NCBI GenBank assembly: GCA_037969115.1
Contig: JBBKWQ010000180.1
Location: 1-54,132 of the forward strand
Length of the DNA: 54,132 nt
From: JBBKWQ01 sp037969115
GTDB taxonomy: Bacteria; Actinomycetota; Acidimicrobiia; Acidimicrobiales; Ilumatobacteraceae
Direction of reading: 5' to 3'
The notes beneath the pieces are model-generated. The model was not told the DNA's origin. It made no database searches and worked only from the letters and a program-made list of their open reading frames with translations. Made by a program: the position numbers and the translations under genes. Below are positions 8,936 through 17,656 of this stretch, in pieces (position 1 is the first letter of the stretch; every line of letters starts with the position of its first letter).

Positions 8936-10791
8936 CCGAGCCTCTGGGGCGGTTCTCGGCCGTCGATGCGATCGGGCGCGGGCTGTCCGAGGCCCCAGTG
9001 CTGCGGCAGGGCCTACTCCTCACGTGGTTCCTGGCTGCCATCGGCGCCGCCGGGCGTGTCGTGGTACCGATCACGATCCAACAGGCCGTCGACCGGGGCA
9101 TCGTCGGCCACGATTCGGTGCGAGTCGGAGTCGTCGGCTCGCTGGCCGTCGTGGCGGCCACGGCGGTACTCATCGCCGGTATCGCTCAGCGTCAAGCGGT
9201 CGTGCGGCTCGGCCGACGGAGTGAGCAGGCACTGTTCGACCTCCGCGTCCGTCTGATCGCGCACATCCATCGTTTGAGCCTGTCTGATCACAACGACGAG
9301 CGGCGTGGAGCTCTCGTCGCCCGAGTGACGAGCGACATCGAAACGTTGGCTCAGTTCTTCCAGTGGGGCGGACTGGCATGGCTCATCGACGGAACGCTGA
9401 TGGTGATCGTGGCGGGCGTGATGCTGGCGTACGACTGGATCCTGGCCCTGATCGCTTTCGCCGTGGCGCTGCCGCTCTTCTTCGTTCTTCGTGCCGTTCA
9501 ACGCCGGTTGCTGCACGCCTACGACCGGTCGCGCGAGGACAACGCCGAGATGTTGGCTTCGGTGACCGAACTGGTCGCAGGAGCGCCGACCATTCGCGCC
9601 TACGACGCCGGTGACCACCTCGGCGGCGTCACCCGACGATCGGTCGAGAAGCGCTCCGATTCCCAGATCCGAGCGAACACATATGGCGCGTTCCTCTTTC
9701 CCATCGGTGAGGTGTTCTCGGTCGTCACGGTGTCGGCCGTGATCGCAGTCGGCATCCTGCGCGGTCCGGAAGGTGGGCTGACCGCGGGTTCGATGATCGG
9801 TTTCATCTTCCTCACCTATCGGTTCTTGGAGCCGATCGCCGAGTTCACGGAGGTGCTCGACCAGACGCAGACAGCGGTGGCGGGACTTCGCCGGGTCCTC
9901 GGCGTGCTCGACATCCCGGTCGGGCCGCCGCCGCCCACGTCGCCGTGCGATCTTCCTGACGGGCCGCTCGGGATCGAGATGTCGGATCTGTCGTTCTCGT
10001 ACCCGAGTCGCATGGACCGCGTGTTGGCCGACGACACCGTGCTCAGGAACATCGGCTTGTCCATACCTGCCGGCCAACAGGTCGCGCTGGTCGGCGCGAC
10101 CGGATCCGGCAAGACCACGCTGGGTCGCCTCATCGCCCGATTCGCCGATCCGACGTCGGGCGAGATCCGCCTGGGACACGTGCCCCTCGCACAGATCGAG
10201 AACGCACAACTGCGCAGCAGGCTTGTGGTGGTGTCACAGGAACCGTTCCTGTTCGACGACACGATCGCCGCGAACGTCGCATTCTCGAATCCGTCAGCGA
10301 CCAGGGACGACATCGAACGGGTGGTGGAGCGGCTCGATGTGAGCGACTGGCTCGTCGGACTCCCCGGCGGACTCGATTCGCGGGTGGGTGAGCGAGGTGA
10401 CAACCTGTCGGCGGGCGAGCGTCAACTCGTGGCGCTGCTCCGTGCCGGGCTCGTCGACCCGTCGGTGTTGGTACTCGACGAGGCGACATCCTCCGTCGAT
10501 GCGCTCACGGAAGTACGGATCTCGCGGGCGCTCGGCCATCTCGCCGAAGGCCGCACGACGATCGCCATCGCGCATCGACTGTCGACGGCTGCTCGGGCCG
10601 ACCGTGTGCTCGTGCTCGACGACGGGCGACTGGTCGAAGACGGGCACCACGATCAGCTCGTGCTCGCGGACGGCGCCTACGCCCGTATGTTCGAGGCGTG
10701 GATGACGGCCACGGCGAGCACTGGGCAGAGTGAGCCGGGCGCTCGGCCCGGAATCAGTTCTGTGGCACGTCGAACGGTCGAGGACCGGTGA
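8932..10791 (+). CDS. ABC exporter subunit (TMD-NBD), catalytic partner
   Basis: A 619-residue half-transporter with an N-terminal six-helix domain (about 20-330) and an ATPase domain. Walker A is GATGSGKTT (starting at 388), the signature is the non-canonical LSAGE (492-496), Walker B is VLVLDEA with Glu517, and the switch is His548 (IAHRLST). It supplies the catalytic Walker and switch residues that the upstream subunit lacks, while its own signature faces the degenerate site. The pair therefore fits a TM287/288- or BmrCD-like asymmetric exporter. The start overlaps the upstream stop (ATGA). The 3' end overlaps the convergent DUF2510 gene by 38 bases. Confidence 0.92.
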   Translation: MTEPLGRFSAVDAIGRGLSEAPVLRQGLLLTWFLAAIGAAGRVVVPITIQQAVDRGIVGHDSVRVGVVGSLAVVAATAVLIAGIAQRQAVVRLGRRSEQALFDLRVRLIAHIHRLSLSDHNDERRGALVARVTSDIETLAQFFQWGGLAWLIDGTLMVIVAGVMLAYDWILALIAFAVALPLFFVLRAVQRRLLHAYDRSREDNAEMLASVTELVAGAPTIRAYDAGDHLGGVTRRSVEKRSDSQIRANTYGAFLFPIGEVFSVVTVSAVIAVGILRGPEGGLTAGSMIGFIFLTYRFLEPIAEFTEVLDQTQTAVAGLRRVLGVLDIPVGPPPPTSPCDLPDGPLGIEMSDLSFSYPSRMDRVLADDTVLRNIGLSIPAGQQVALVGATGSGKTTLGRLIARFADPTSGEIRLGHVPLAQIENAQLRSRLVVVSQEPFLFDDTIAANVAFSNPSATRDDIERVVERLDVSDWLVGLPGGLDSRVGERGDNLSAGERQLVALLRAGLVDPSVLVLDEATSSVDALTEVRISRALGHLAEGRTTIAIAHRLSTAARADRVLVLDDGRLVEDGHHDQLVLADGAYARMFEAWMTATASTGQSEPGARPGISSVARRTVEDR

Positions 10792-11497
10792 CCTCGACCA
10801 CTCTGCACTTCACGTCGTCGACCTGATCGTCGACCACGAACGACCCGACGAAATCGACGGCCGACCCGGGTTGCACCGTGCCGACATCGAACTGCTCGAA
10901 GAGGATGTCGTCGTCGAACGGGCCGGTGCGAACCTCCACTCGGACGAAATAGTCGCTCGCACGATCGCTCTCGTTGACGAGTGATCCCTCGATGCGCGCC
11001 GTCCCTTCACTCGCATCGCAGGCGGCGATCACGACATCGTTCGCCGGTGGCTGCTGCCACTGCTTGATCTCGTCGTGGATGAGGAACGTGAGGTAGACGC
11101 CGACCACGCAGGTACCTGCGGTTGCGACGCTGGTGATCAAGCCGGTGATGGCGAAGCCTCGCGGACCTCCGATCGACCGGGCCGAACGGAGCGATGAGAT
11201 CGCGAAGACGATCCCGGCAACGGCCAGGATCGCTCCCAGTACGAACAGATACGGAAACAGGCCGAGCACCAGGGCGACGATTCCGAGCACCATCGCCGTC
11301 ATTCCGGCGCGCCTCGGCCGGTCAGGTGACGGCGGCCGTGGCTCAGGCGAAATCGCGGTGAGATCGGGATACGGCTGGGCGCCGACCGGGTCGACCAGCC
11401 GGCGGCCATCGACCGAGACATCGGCCGTCCAGCCGCGGCCGTTGAAGTACCGGTATTCGTATCGCGACAGCGGGTCGGGATACCAGTTCGGATCCAT
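10754..11497 (-). CDS. DUF2510 membrane protein with C-terminal extracytoplasmic domain
   Basis: 247 residues. The N-terminus is a DUF2510 motif (NWYPDP, RYFNGRGWTADV). A Pro-rich linker leads to two or three membrane helices at about 65-150 with a DUF4190-like GIVALVLGLFPYLFVLGAI pattern. The C-terminal 90 residues form a beta-rich domain (EGSLVNESDRASDYFVRVEV) that resembles FxLYD-type secreted domains. It is probably a cell-envelope protein; the function is unknown. No Shine-Dalgarno or close TANNNT is seen at the ATG at 11497; a TAGCCT lies further upstream. Confidence 0.75.
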   Translation of the reverse strand: MDPNWYPDPLSRYEYRYFNGRGWTADVSVDGRRLVDPVGAQPYPDLTAISPEPRPPSPDRPRRAGMTAMVLGIVALVLGLFPYLFVLGAILAVAGIVFAISSLRSARSIGGPRGFAITGLITSVATAGTCVVGVYLTFLIHDEIKQWQQPPANDVVIAACDASEGTARIEGSLVNESDRASDYFVRVEVRTGPFDDDILFEQFDVGTVQPGSAVDFVGSFVVDDQVDDVKCRVVEVTGPRPFDVPQN

Positions 11498-11602
11498 CAG
11501 CCGTGTTCAGTCGTCGAGGAAGCACCCACCAACGGCGAGGCTAACTCGGACCGGCGCCGAACTGTGTCACATGTTCGTCTGTGTTCGCGCGGTCCGAGTC
11601 CG

Positions 11603-11608
11603 TACGAT
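11603..11608 (+). promoter_or_regulatory. Candidate leaderless -10 (TACGAT) for the phosphatase gene
   Basis: Ends 9 bases before the ATG at 11617. Confidence 0.4.
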
Positions 11609-11616
11609 CACTCCGC

Positions 11617-12294
11617 ATGGAGATCGTGTTCGTGCGCCACGGCCAACCGGAATGGGTTCGGCACGGTCTGAGCGTCGTCGACCCACCGCTGACCGAACTC
11701 GGACAGACGCAGGCGGAGCGGATGGCCGACTTTCTGGCCGACGAGTCGTTCGACGAGGTCCTGGTCTCCCCGTTGGTCCGAGCACGGCAAACGGCCGCAC
11801 CGCTGCTCTCGCGAACGGGCCGCCCCGAGATGATTGCATCATGGCTGGAGGAGATCCGCGATCCCGGATGGCACGGCTCGCCCGCAGAGCGAGCCGAGCG
11901 GGCTTATCGAGAGATTCGCGATCGCCCGGTGGAACAGCGATGGGACGGGCTCCCGGGCGGCGAATCGGTACGGGATTTCACCGATCGGATCCATGCCGGC
12001 GCAGCGACATTCCTGGCCGACCGCGGGATCCGACGGGCCGAGAGCGAGCTGCCCGTCTGGCAGATCGACGAACCGGGATCACGGATTCTGCTCGTCGCAC
12101 ACGCCGGCACCAACTCCGTCACGATCAGCCACCTGCTCGGATTCGCCCCCACCCCTTGGGAATGGGATCGCCTGATCCTGAGGCACGCCTCGGTGAGCAG
12201 GGTCGAAGCGATCCCCGTGCACGGCGGGTTTACGTTCACGCTGACGTCGCTGTCGGGCGTGGAACACCTCGGGGTCGAAGAGCGAACTCGCTAG
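11617..12294 (+). CDS. Histidine phosphatase (phosphoglycerate mutase-like) family protein
   Basis: 225 residues with the family's phosphohistidine motif VRHGQPEW near the N-terminus, the second arginine in SPLVRARQTA, and the distal histidine in LLVAHAGTNS. Members dephosphorylate small metabolites or proteins; the substrate is unknown. ATG at 11617 is preferred over an in-frame GTG at 11581 because the phosphatase fold begins at MEIVFVRHG and TACGAT ends 9 bases upstream. The stop abuts the convergent methyltransferase stop with no gap. Confidence 0.87.
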   Translation: MEIVFVRHGQPEWVRHGLSVVDPPLTELGQTQAERMADFLADESFDEVLVSPLVRARQTAAPLLSRTGRPEMIASWLEEIRDPGWHGSPAERAERAYREIRDRPVEQRWDGLPGGESVRDFTDRIHAGAATFLADRGIRRAESELPVWQIDEPGSRILLVAHAGTNSVTISHLLGFAPTPWEWDRLILRHASVSRVEAIPVHGGFTFTLTSLSGVEHLGVEERTR

Positions 12295-13380
12295 TCACGG
12301 CCGGATCTCGTAGAACTCGTTGAGCGCATGGTCGACGTCGAGTCGACGGAACCGGGTGAAACCAGCCGCTCGGGCCATCGACTCGGCACGTGATGCGGAA
12401 AGCCCGAGCGTGCCGAGTCCGGCTCCGTCGGGCTCTGAGAGCGCCGACGACATACAAGACAGCACGCTGATGCCGTAGAGCAGTGATGCCATCGGGTTGT
12501 TCGCAACGTTGTCGGCGAAGGAGTCGTGCGCCCGGATGTCGACGAGCAGCCACGACCCGTCGTTCTGGAGGGCTGCCCGAATGGCCTCGATGACCGGCTG
12601 TGGGTGCGCCATGTCGTGGATGCAATCGAACGTCGTGACGAGGTCGACCGAATGATCGTCGGGCAGCGGTTGCAGCCGGGGGTCGTGGAACTGAGCGTTG
12701 TGCAGGCCAGACGCCGCGAGTTTGGCGTTCGCTCGGTCGAGCGCGTGTTGTGAGATGTCGTACCCGACGAAGTGACTGTCGGGAAAGCGCTCGGCCAGGA
12801 GGAGGACGGCGCTCCCGGCACCACAGCCGACATCGACGACGTTCGCACCGTCGTCGAGTCGCTGCTCGACGTCGCTCATGGCCGGAAGGACCCGGCGCAG
12901 CAGGTTCGCCTGGTTCCACGGTTCGAAGCTCCGTTCGATGCCGACGGCGCCCTCGGCCCCGTGGCTGTCGTAGGCGTGACCGATGCCGGTGCGGAAGCTC
13001 TCGGGCATGTGCTCGAGTGCCTGCATGGTCTGGGGAAGTCGATGGAACATGCCCATCCCGAACGCCGGATGACTGGGTGTTGCCAGCACCGCGCGACCTT
13101 CGGACGACAGCGAGAACCGCTCGGCGGCAGGCGTGTTCGAATCGTCGATTTCAATGATATTGGCTGCCGCCTGGTTGTACGCCCATTCGCGAACCCATCG
13201 CTCGTGCAGCCCGGTCGCTGCAGCGATTTCATCGGTCGTGAGTGGTTGGTCGGAGTCGGCAAGCGCCCGATAGAGGCCGAGCTGATCGCCGAGATGGATC
13301 ATCCCGGCCGTCACTGCCCCCTCGAGCTTCGAGAACACGTTGAAGGTGAAGAGCTGGAGCCGTTCGTGGTCGCGAGCCAT
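12295..13380 (-). CDS. Class I SAM-dependent methyltransferase with N-terminal winged-helix domain
   Basis: 361 residues, like the mycobacterial Rv2258c type. An N-terminal winged-helix dimerisation region (LTTDEIAAATGLHERWVREW, about 45-65) precedes a Rossmann methyltransferase domain with SAM motif VVDVGCGAGSAV near 185, an acidic motif GYDISQHAL, and TFDCIHDMAHP. The substrate is unknown. The ATG at 13380 has TAGCGT ending 7 bases upstream. It diverges from heme A synthase with 60 bases between starts. Confidence 0.85.
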   Translation of the reverse strand: MARDHERLQLFTFNVFSKLEGAVTAGMIHLGDQLGLYRALADSDQPLTTDEIAAATGLHERWVREWAYNQAAANIIEIDDSNTPAAERFSLSSEGRAVLATPSHPAFGMGMFHRLPQTMQALEHMPESFRTGIGHAYDSHGAEGAVGIERSFEPWNQANLLRRVLPAMSDVEQRLDDGANVVDVGCGAGSAVLLLAERFPDSHFVGYDISQHALDRANAKLAASGLHNAQFHDPRLQPLPDDHSVDLVTTFDCIHDMAHPQPVIEAIRAALQNDGSWLLVDIRAHDSFADNVANNPMASLLYGISVLSCMSSALSEPDGAGLGTLGLSASRAESMARAAGFTRFRRLDVDHALNEFYEIRP

Positions 13381-13386
13381 GAACCG

Positions 13387-13392
13387 ACGCTA
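13387..13392 (-). promoter_or_regulatory. Candidate leaderless -10 (TAGCGT) for the methyltransferase gene
   Basis: Ends 7 bases before the ATG at 13380. Confidence 0.4.
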
Positions 13393-13425
13393 GCGATCGG
13401 GCGAGCGCGGCGGATCGTTGGCCCG

Positions 13426-13431
13426 TATCCT
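13426..13431 (+). promoter_or_regulatory. Candidate leaderless -10 (TATCCT) for ctaA
   Basis: Ends 10 bases before the ATG at 13441. Confidence 0.4.
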
Positions 13432-13440
13432 GGCGTCGTC

Positions 13441-14373
13441 ATGCAGTTGCAGCCGCGCCGGTATTGGCAGATCACGATCGCCGCGCTCGCGTCGCTCAGC
13501 ATGATCATCGTGACGGGTGCAGCCGTGCGTCTGACCGACAGCGGGCTGGGCTGTGATGACTGGCCGAAGTGCAATGACGAGCGACTGATCGACGTGTCGT
13601 CGAAGCACGCTGCGATCGAGCAGATCAACCGTCTGTTCACCGGAGTCGTCGGTATGGCCGTGATCGCAGCCGTGTTGGGATCGTTCCTCCGCCGACCTCG
13701 ACGACGCGATTTGCTCCAGCTCTCCGGTTGGGTTGCCGCCGGCACGTTGGCCAACGCGATCATCGGCGGAATTTCGGTCCGAGTCGATCTGCATCCGATA
13801 GCAATCCAGCTGCACCTTTTGCTCTCGATGGCCCTGATCTCGTGCGCCGTGGTGCTCATGCGCCGGGCCGGTGAGCCCGACGGTGTCGAACGGGTGCCGA
13901 TGGTTTCCTCGCACACCGCTCGCCTGGTGGGCGTGTTGGCGGGGCTCACCGCGGCGGCGCTGTTCTCGGGCACGATCGTCACGGGGGCAGGACCTCACGC
14001 GGGTGACGCCGAGGCGGTGCGACTCGGCATCGCCGTCGACACGGCGGCGCGCGTCCACGGCATCACGGTGATGGCCACACTGGCGATCGCGCTGTCGATC
14101 GTCGCGAGAGTCCGTGGTCGTCGCGATGAACGACATGCGATGGTGCCGGTGCTGTCGAGCTGGATGTTCGTCGGCGTGCTCCAGGCCGCAGTGGGATACG
14201 TGCAGTATTTCACGGGCGTACCCGAGCTGCTCGTGGGTGTTCACGTCGCCGGGGCAACGGCTTTGACGATCGTGACGACACAGGTCGTACTCGACACGAC
14301 GCGGACCCCGCGCCTGGCAACCAATTCGGATTCGAACTCGATGATCTTGAATGAGGCGCGCGGTACCACCTAG
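13441..14373 (+). CDS. ctaA: Heme A synthase (COX15/CtaA family)
   Basis: A 310-residue polytopic membrane protein with about eight helices, matching CtaA. It oxidises the C8 methyl of heme O to give heme A for aa3-type cytochrome oxidase. Family features: GAAVRLTDSGLGCDDWPKC (conserved loop with paired cysteines), a Glu in IEQINRLFTG, and histidines in QLHLLLS, RVHGIT and VGVHVAG that would ligate heme. ATG at 13441 is chosen because the first helix starts at once and TATCCT ends 10 bases upstream. No cta or cox genes are adjacent. Confidence 0.93.
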   Translation: MQLQPRRYWQITIAALASLSMIIVTGAAVRLTDSGLGCDDWPKCNDERLIDVSSKHAAIEQINRLFTGVVGMAVIAAVLGSFLRRPRRRDLLQLSGWVAAGTLANAIIGGISVRVDLHPIAIQLHLLLSMALISCAVVLMRRAGEPDGVERVPMVSSHTARLVGVLAGLTAAALFSGTIVTGAGPHAGDAEAVRLGIAVDTAARVHGITVMATLAIALSIVARVRGRRDERHAMVPVLSSWMFVGVLQAAVGYVQYFTGVPELLVGVHVAGATALTIVTTQVVLDTTRTPRLATNSDSNSMILNEARGTT

Positions 14374-14376
14374 AGT
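14371..14376 (+). promoter_or_regulatory. Candidate -10 (TAGAGT) for livHMGF
   Basis: Ends 10 bases before ATG 14386 and 94 before ATG 14470. It overlaps the ctaA stop codon. Confidence 0.4.
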
Positions 14377-14469
14377 GACGCCGCAATGTCAACGTCGACT
14401 CACCGTCAGGTGGTTTGGTCGTCCGGTCCGGGGGGACATTTCCAACCTCAGGCTCGCGGTCGGGCACCC

Positions 14470-15780
14470 ATGTCCAAGTTCGTGGCTTTCCTGGCGCTCG
14501 TCGTCGGGCTGATGGCCTTCGGATCCGCGGCCAACGCACAGGACGACTCCGGGGGCGACGACAGCGCTGCTGAGACGGCCGTCGGCGGCACGCTCAAGAC
14601 GCGAGACGAGGCCGGCGAGACCGTATTCGTCGAGGGCGTCAACTTCATCGTGACCGATGCGGAGGGAACCGAGGTCGGCATCGGGACCACCGACGCCGAA
14701 GGGAACTGGAGTGTGACACTGCCCGCCGGTGGCGAATACTCGACCTTGCTCGACATCTCGACGCTGCCCGAAGGCATCGAACTGCGCAACCCCGACAGCA
14801 ACCCGATCGACTTCAAGGTGATCGAAGGGAACAGCAAGTCGAATCTCTTCCCGCTGGGCGAGCGCCGAAGTACCGACACCTCGACGATCAAAGCGGTGCA
14901 GCTCGCAGTCGATGGAGTGAAGCTCGGCCTCATCATCGGCATGTGTGCCATCGGCCTGTCGCTCATCTATGGCACGACCGGGTTGACGAACTTCTCCCAC
15001 GGCGAGCTCGTCACGTTCGGAGCCATGATCGCATTCCTGTTCAACGTCACCGGTGTGTTCGGTTGGAGAACGAACCTCGTCTTCGCGGGCATCATCTCGG
15101 TGGTGATCTGCGGCATTGCCGGCGGACTCTTCGACCGATTCGTCTGGCGACCGCTCCGCAACCGCGGGGCGAGCCTGATCTCCGCCTTGGTCGTGTCGCT
15201 CGGCTTCTCCATTCTGTTCCGATACATGATGCTGTTCCAGTTCGGCGGCAGGGTGCAGCGCTACCGCAGCTATCAGCTGCAGTCCGCCATCGACTTCAAG
15301 TTCTTCTCGATGGTTCCCAAAGACATCTTCATCGTCGTGTTCTCGGTACTGGTGCTGGTCGGCGTCGGATTCGGGCTCCAGAAGACCCGAGCCGGCAAGG
15401 CCATGCGCGCGGTGGCCGACAACCGAGACCTCGCCGAGTCGTCGGGCATCGACGTCGACCAGGTGATTCGCCTCGTGTGGATCCTCGGTGCCGCCCTCGC
15501 CGGTCTGGGTGGAGTCCTGTTCGGTCTCACCGAAACCATCGGTTGGGAGATGGGGTTCCGCCTGCTCCTCCTGATGTTCGCCGGTGTCACGCTCGGCGGC
15601 CTCGGCACTGCATACGGCGCTCTGCTGGGCAGCCTGATCGTGGGCATCTTCATCCAGATGTCGACCCTGATCCCGGGAGTCACGCCCGACCTGAAGAACG
15701 TGGGTGCTTTGCTCACCCTGATCATCATCCTCCTCGTCAGACCGCAGGGTCTGCTCGGGCGAGCCGAGCGAGTGGGATAG
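14470..15780 (+). CDS. livH: Branched-chain amino acid ABC permease LivH with secreted N-terminal domain
   Basis: 436 residues; ordinary LivH is about 290-310. Residues 1-23 (MSKFVAFLALVVGLMAFGSAANA) form a signal peptide. Residues 25-130 are a soluble beta domain with GTTDAEGNWSVTLPAGGEYS, like SpaA/carboxypeptidase-regulatory prealbumin repeats. The LivH permease starts at about 140 (VKLGLIIGMCAIGLSLIYGTTGLTNFSHGELVTFGA) and ends with VRPQGLLGR. The extra domain should lie outside the membrane, possibly near the binding protein. The start is uncertain: ATG 14386 has TAGAGT upstream but would put 28 residues before the signal peptide. It is first of livHMGF; livM follows 9 bases later with an AGGAGA overlapping this stop. 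Confidence 0.88.
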   Translation: MSKFVAFLALVVGLMAFGSAANAQDDSGGDDSAAETAVGGTLKTRDEAGETVFVEGVNFIVTDAEGTEVGIGTTDAEGNWSVTLPAGGEYSTLLDISTLPEGIELRNPDSNPIDFKVIEGNSKSNLFPLGERRSTDTSTIKAVQLAVDGVKLGLIIGMCAIGLSLIYGTTGLTNFSHGELVTFGAMIAFLFNVTGVFGWRTNLVFAGIISVVICGIAGGLFDRFVWRPLRNRGASLISALVVSLGFSILFRYMMLFQFGGRVQRYRSYQLQSAIDFKFFSMVPKDIFIVVFSVLVLVGVGFGLQKTRAGKAMRAVADNRDLAESSGIDVDQVIRLVWILGAALAGLGGVLFGLTETIGWEMGFRLLLLMFAGVTLGGLGTAYGALLGSLIVGIFIQMSTLIPGVTPDLKNVGALLTLIIILLVRPQGLLGRAERVG

Positions 15781-15789
15781 GAGACCGTC

Positions 15790-16782
15790 ATGGATTGGGG
15801 ATCAATCTTCAGCAACACGATGCGCGGCCTCATCGGCGAACAGTTCATCTACTTCGCTCTGGCCGCCATCGGACTCAACATCCACTTCGGCTACACCGGT
15901 CTGCTCAACTTCGGTCAAGCAGTTTTCATGGCCGCGGGTGCGTACGGGCTGTCGATGATGGTCATCACCTGGAGTTCGAGCTTCTGGGTCGGTGTGCTCA
16001 TGGGCATCGTCGTGTTCCCGTTGCTGCTCGCACTCGTCATGGGTGTCCCGACGCTGCGATTACGAGCCGACTACCTTGCCATCGTCACGATTGCCGCGGC
16101 AGAGATCTTCCGTCTCATCGCGCGATCACCGAAATTCGACAAGTGGACGGGGTCGTCCGACGGCCTCAGCGGATTCGCCACCGATTTCTACAAGATGAGT
16201 CCGTTCGACCCCGGAAAACGATACATGTTCGGCCTGTTCATCGGGAACCAGATGTGGGTGGTGTTGGTCGGGTGGTTCGTCCTCGCGCTCGGCGTCTTCG
16301 TGTGCTGGTTACTCATCAGCAGCCCATGGGGTCGAGTGTTGAAGGCGATCAGAGAAGACGAAGACGCCGCCCGGAGCCTCGGCAAGAACGCATACTCGTA
16401 CAAGATGCAGTCACTCGTCGTCGGTGGTGTGTTCGGTGCGGTCGGCGGCATGATGCGAGCGATCGGCACCCAGTCGGCCCAGCCCGACAACTTCATCACC
16501 GACGTCACGTTCTTCGCCTGGGTCGCCTTGATCCTCGGAGGCGCCGGCAAGGTCTTCGGCCCGGTGGTGGGCGCTGCGATTCTCTGGGCGATCCTCAGCT
16601 TCTCCGACATCTTTCTCCGCGAGGGCGTCCGAAGTGGGCTGATCTCCGACAAGATCATGGACGGTACGCAGGTCGGTCAGGTTCGCTTCATGTTGATCGG
16701 CCTGGGCCTCGTACTCCTCGCCGCTTTCAGACCGCAGGGCATATTCGGCAACAAGGAAGAGATGGCGCTCGATGACCGCTGA
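15790..16782 (+). CDS. livM: Branched-chain amino acid ABC permease LivM
   Basis: A 330-residue polytopic permease, second membrane subunit of the Liv importer. Typical segments: FALAAIGLNIHFGYTGLLNFGQAVFMAAGAY near the N-terminus, LRLRADYLAIVTIAAAEIFRL, the cytoplasmic RVLKAIREDEDAARSLGKN loop that contacts the ATPase, and the C-terminal FRPQGIFG. It pairs with LivH to form the channel. The Shine-Dalgarno AGGAGA lies just upstream, within the livH stop region. Its 3' end overlaps the livG start by 11 bases. Confidence 0.94.
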   Translation: MDWGSIFSNTMRGLIGEQFIYFALAAIGLNIHFGYTGLLNFGQAVFMAAGAYGLSMMVITWSSSFWVGVLMGIVVFPLLLALVMGVPTLRLRADYLAIVTIAAAEIFRLIARSPKFDKWTGSSDGLSGFATDFYKMSPFDPGKRYMFGLFIGNQMWVVLVGWFVLALGVFVCWLLISSPWGRVLKAIREDEDAARSLGKNAYSYKMQSLVVGGVFGAVGGMMRAIGTQSAQPDNFITDVTFFAWVALILGGAGKVFGPVVGAAILWAILSFSDIFLREGVRSGLISDKIMDGTQVGQVRFMLIGLGLVLLAAFRPQGIFGNKEEMALDDR

Positions 16783-17656
16783 GACGAACACGGCGCTCGA
16801 AGCGGCCAACGCCGCACGAGCTGCGCTCGCGGACGTCGCTTGGGAGCCAGGCGCCCCCAAGCCCGACCCGATTCTGGTTGCGCACGACGTTCGCCGATCG
16901 TTCGGTGGGCTCAGGGCGGTCGATGTCGACCACGTCGAGGTCCAGCGTGGTGTGATCACGGCGTTGATCGGCCCGAACGGTGCCGGCAAGACGACGTTCT
17001 TCAACCTGTTGACCAACTTCGACAAGCCCGATCAGGGCACCCGCACGTTCGACGGCCGCGACATCGGTGACGTGCCGGCGCACAAGATCGCCAACCACGG
17101 GATGGTTCGAACGTTCCAGCTCACCAAGGCGTTGTCGAAGATGACCGTGATCGAGAACATGAAGCTCGGATCAACTCATCAAAAGGGTGAGAACATCTTT
17201 CGAGCAGTGTTCCCGTTCTTGTGGATGAGTCAGGAGAAGGAGATCGAGGCCGAGGCCGAAGCGCTGCTCGACAGGTTCAAGCTCAGCCACATGCGCGACG
17301 AGTTCGCGGGCACCATGTCAGGCGGTCAGCGCAAGCTCCTCGAGATGGCTCGGGCCTTGATGGTGAAACCCAAGATGGTCATGCTCGACGAGCCGATGGC
17401 CGGCGTCAACCCAGCACTCACCCAATCGTTGCTGGGCCATGTCACCGGCTTGCGCGACCAGGGCATGACGGTGTTGTTCGTCGAGCACGACATGGACATG
17501 GTGCAGGAGATCAGCGACTGGGTCATCGTGATGGCCGAGGGTCGTATCATCGCCGAGGGTCCACCTGCCTCGATCGGGCAGAACAAGGCGGTCGTCGATG
17601 CATACCTCGGGTCGTCGCACGATTCAGCGCTCCAACTCGACGAGGACGACGAATGA
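16772..17656 (+). CDS. livG: Branched-chain amino acid ABC ATP-binding protein LivG
   Basis: A 294-residue ATPase subunit. An extra N-terminal stretch of about 30 Ala-rich residues precedes the nucleotide-binding domain. Walker A GPNGAGKTT, Q-loop region RTFQLTKALSKMTVIENM, signature MSGGQRK (Met for Leu, common in LivG), Walker B MVMLDEPMAG, and switch histidine in FVEHDMD are all intact. An acidic tail (LDEDDE) ends the protein. It overlaps livM by 11 bases and livF by 4 (ATGA), so the subunits are translationally coupled. Since LivF lacks the Walker A lysine, this may be the main ATP-hydrolysing subunit. Confidence 0.94.
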   Translation: MTAETNTALEAANAARAALADVAWEPGAPKPDPILVAHDVRRSFGGLRAVDVDHVEVQRGVITALIGPNGAGKTTFFNLLTNFDKPDQGTRTFDGRDIGDVPAHKIANHGMVRTFQLTKALSKMTVIENMKLGSTHQKGENIFRAVFPFLWMSQEKEIEAEAEALLDRFKLSHMRDEFAGTMSGGQRKLLEMARALMVKPKMVMLDEPMAGVNPALTQSLLGHVTGLRDQGMTVLFVEHDMDMVQEISDWVIVMAEGRIIAEGPPASIGQNKAVVDAYLGSSHDSALQLDEDDE

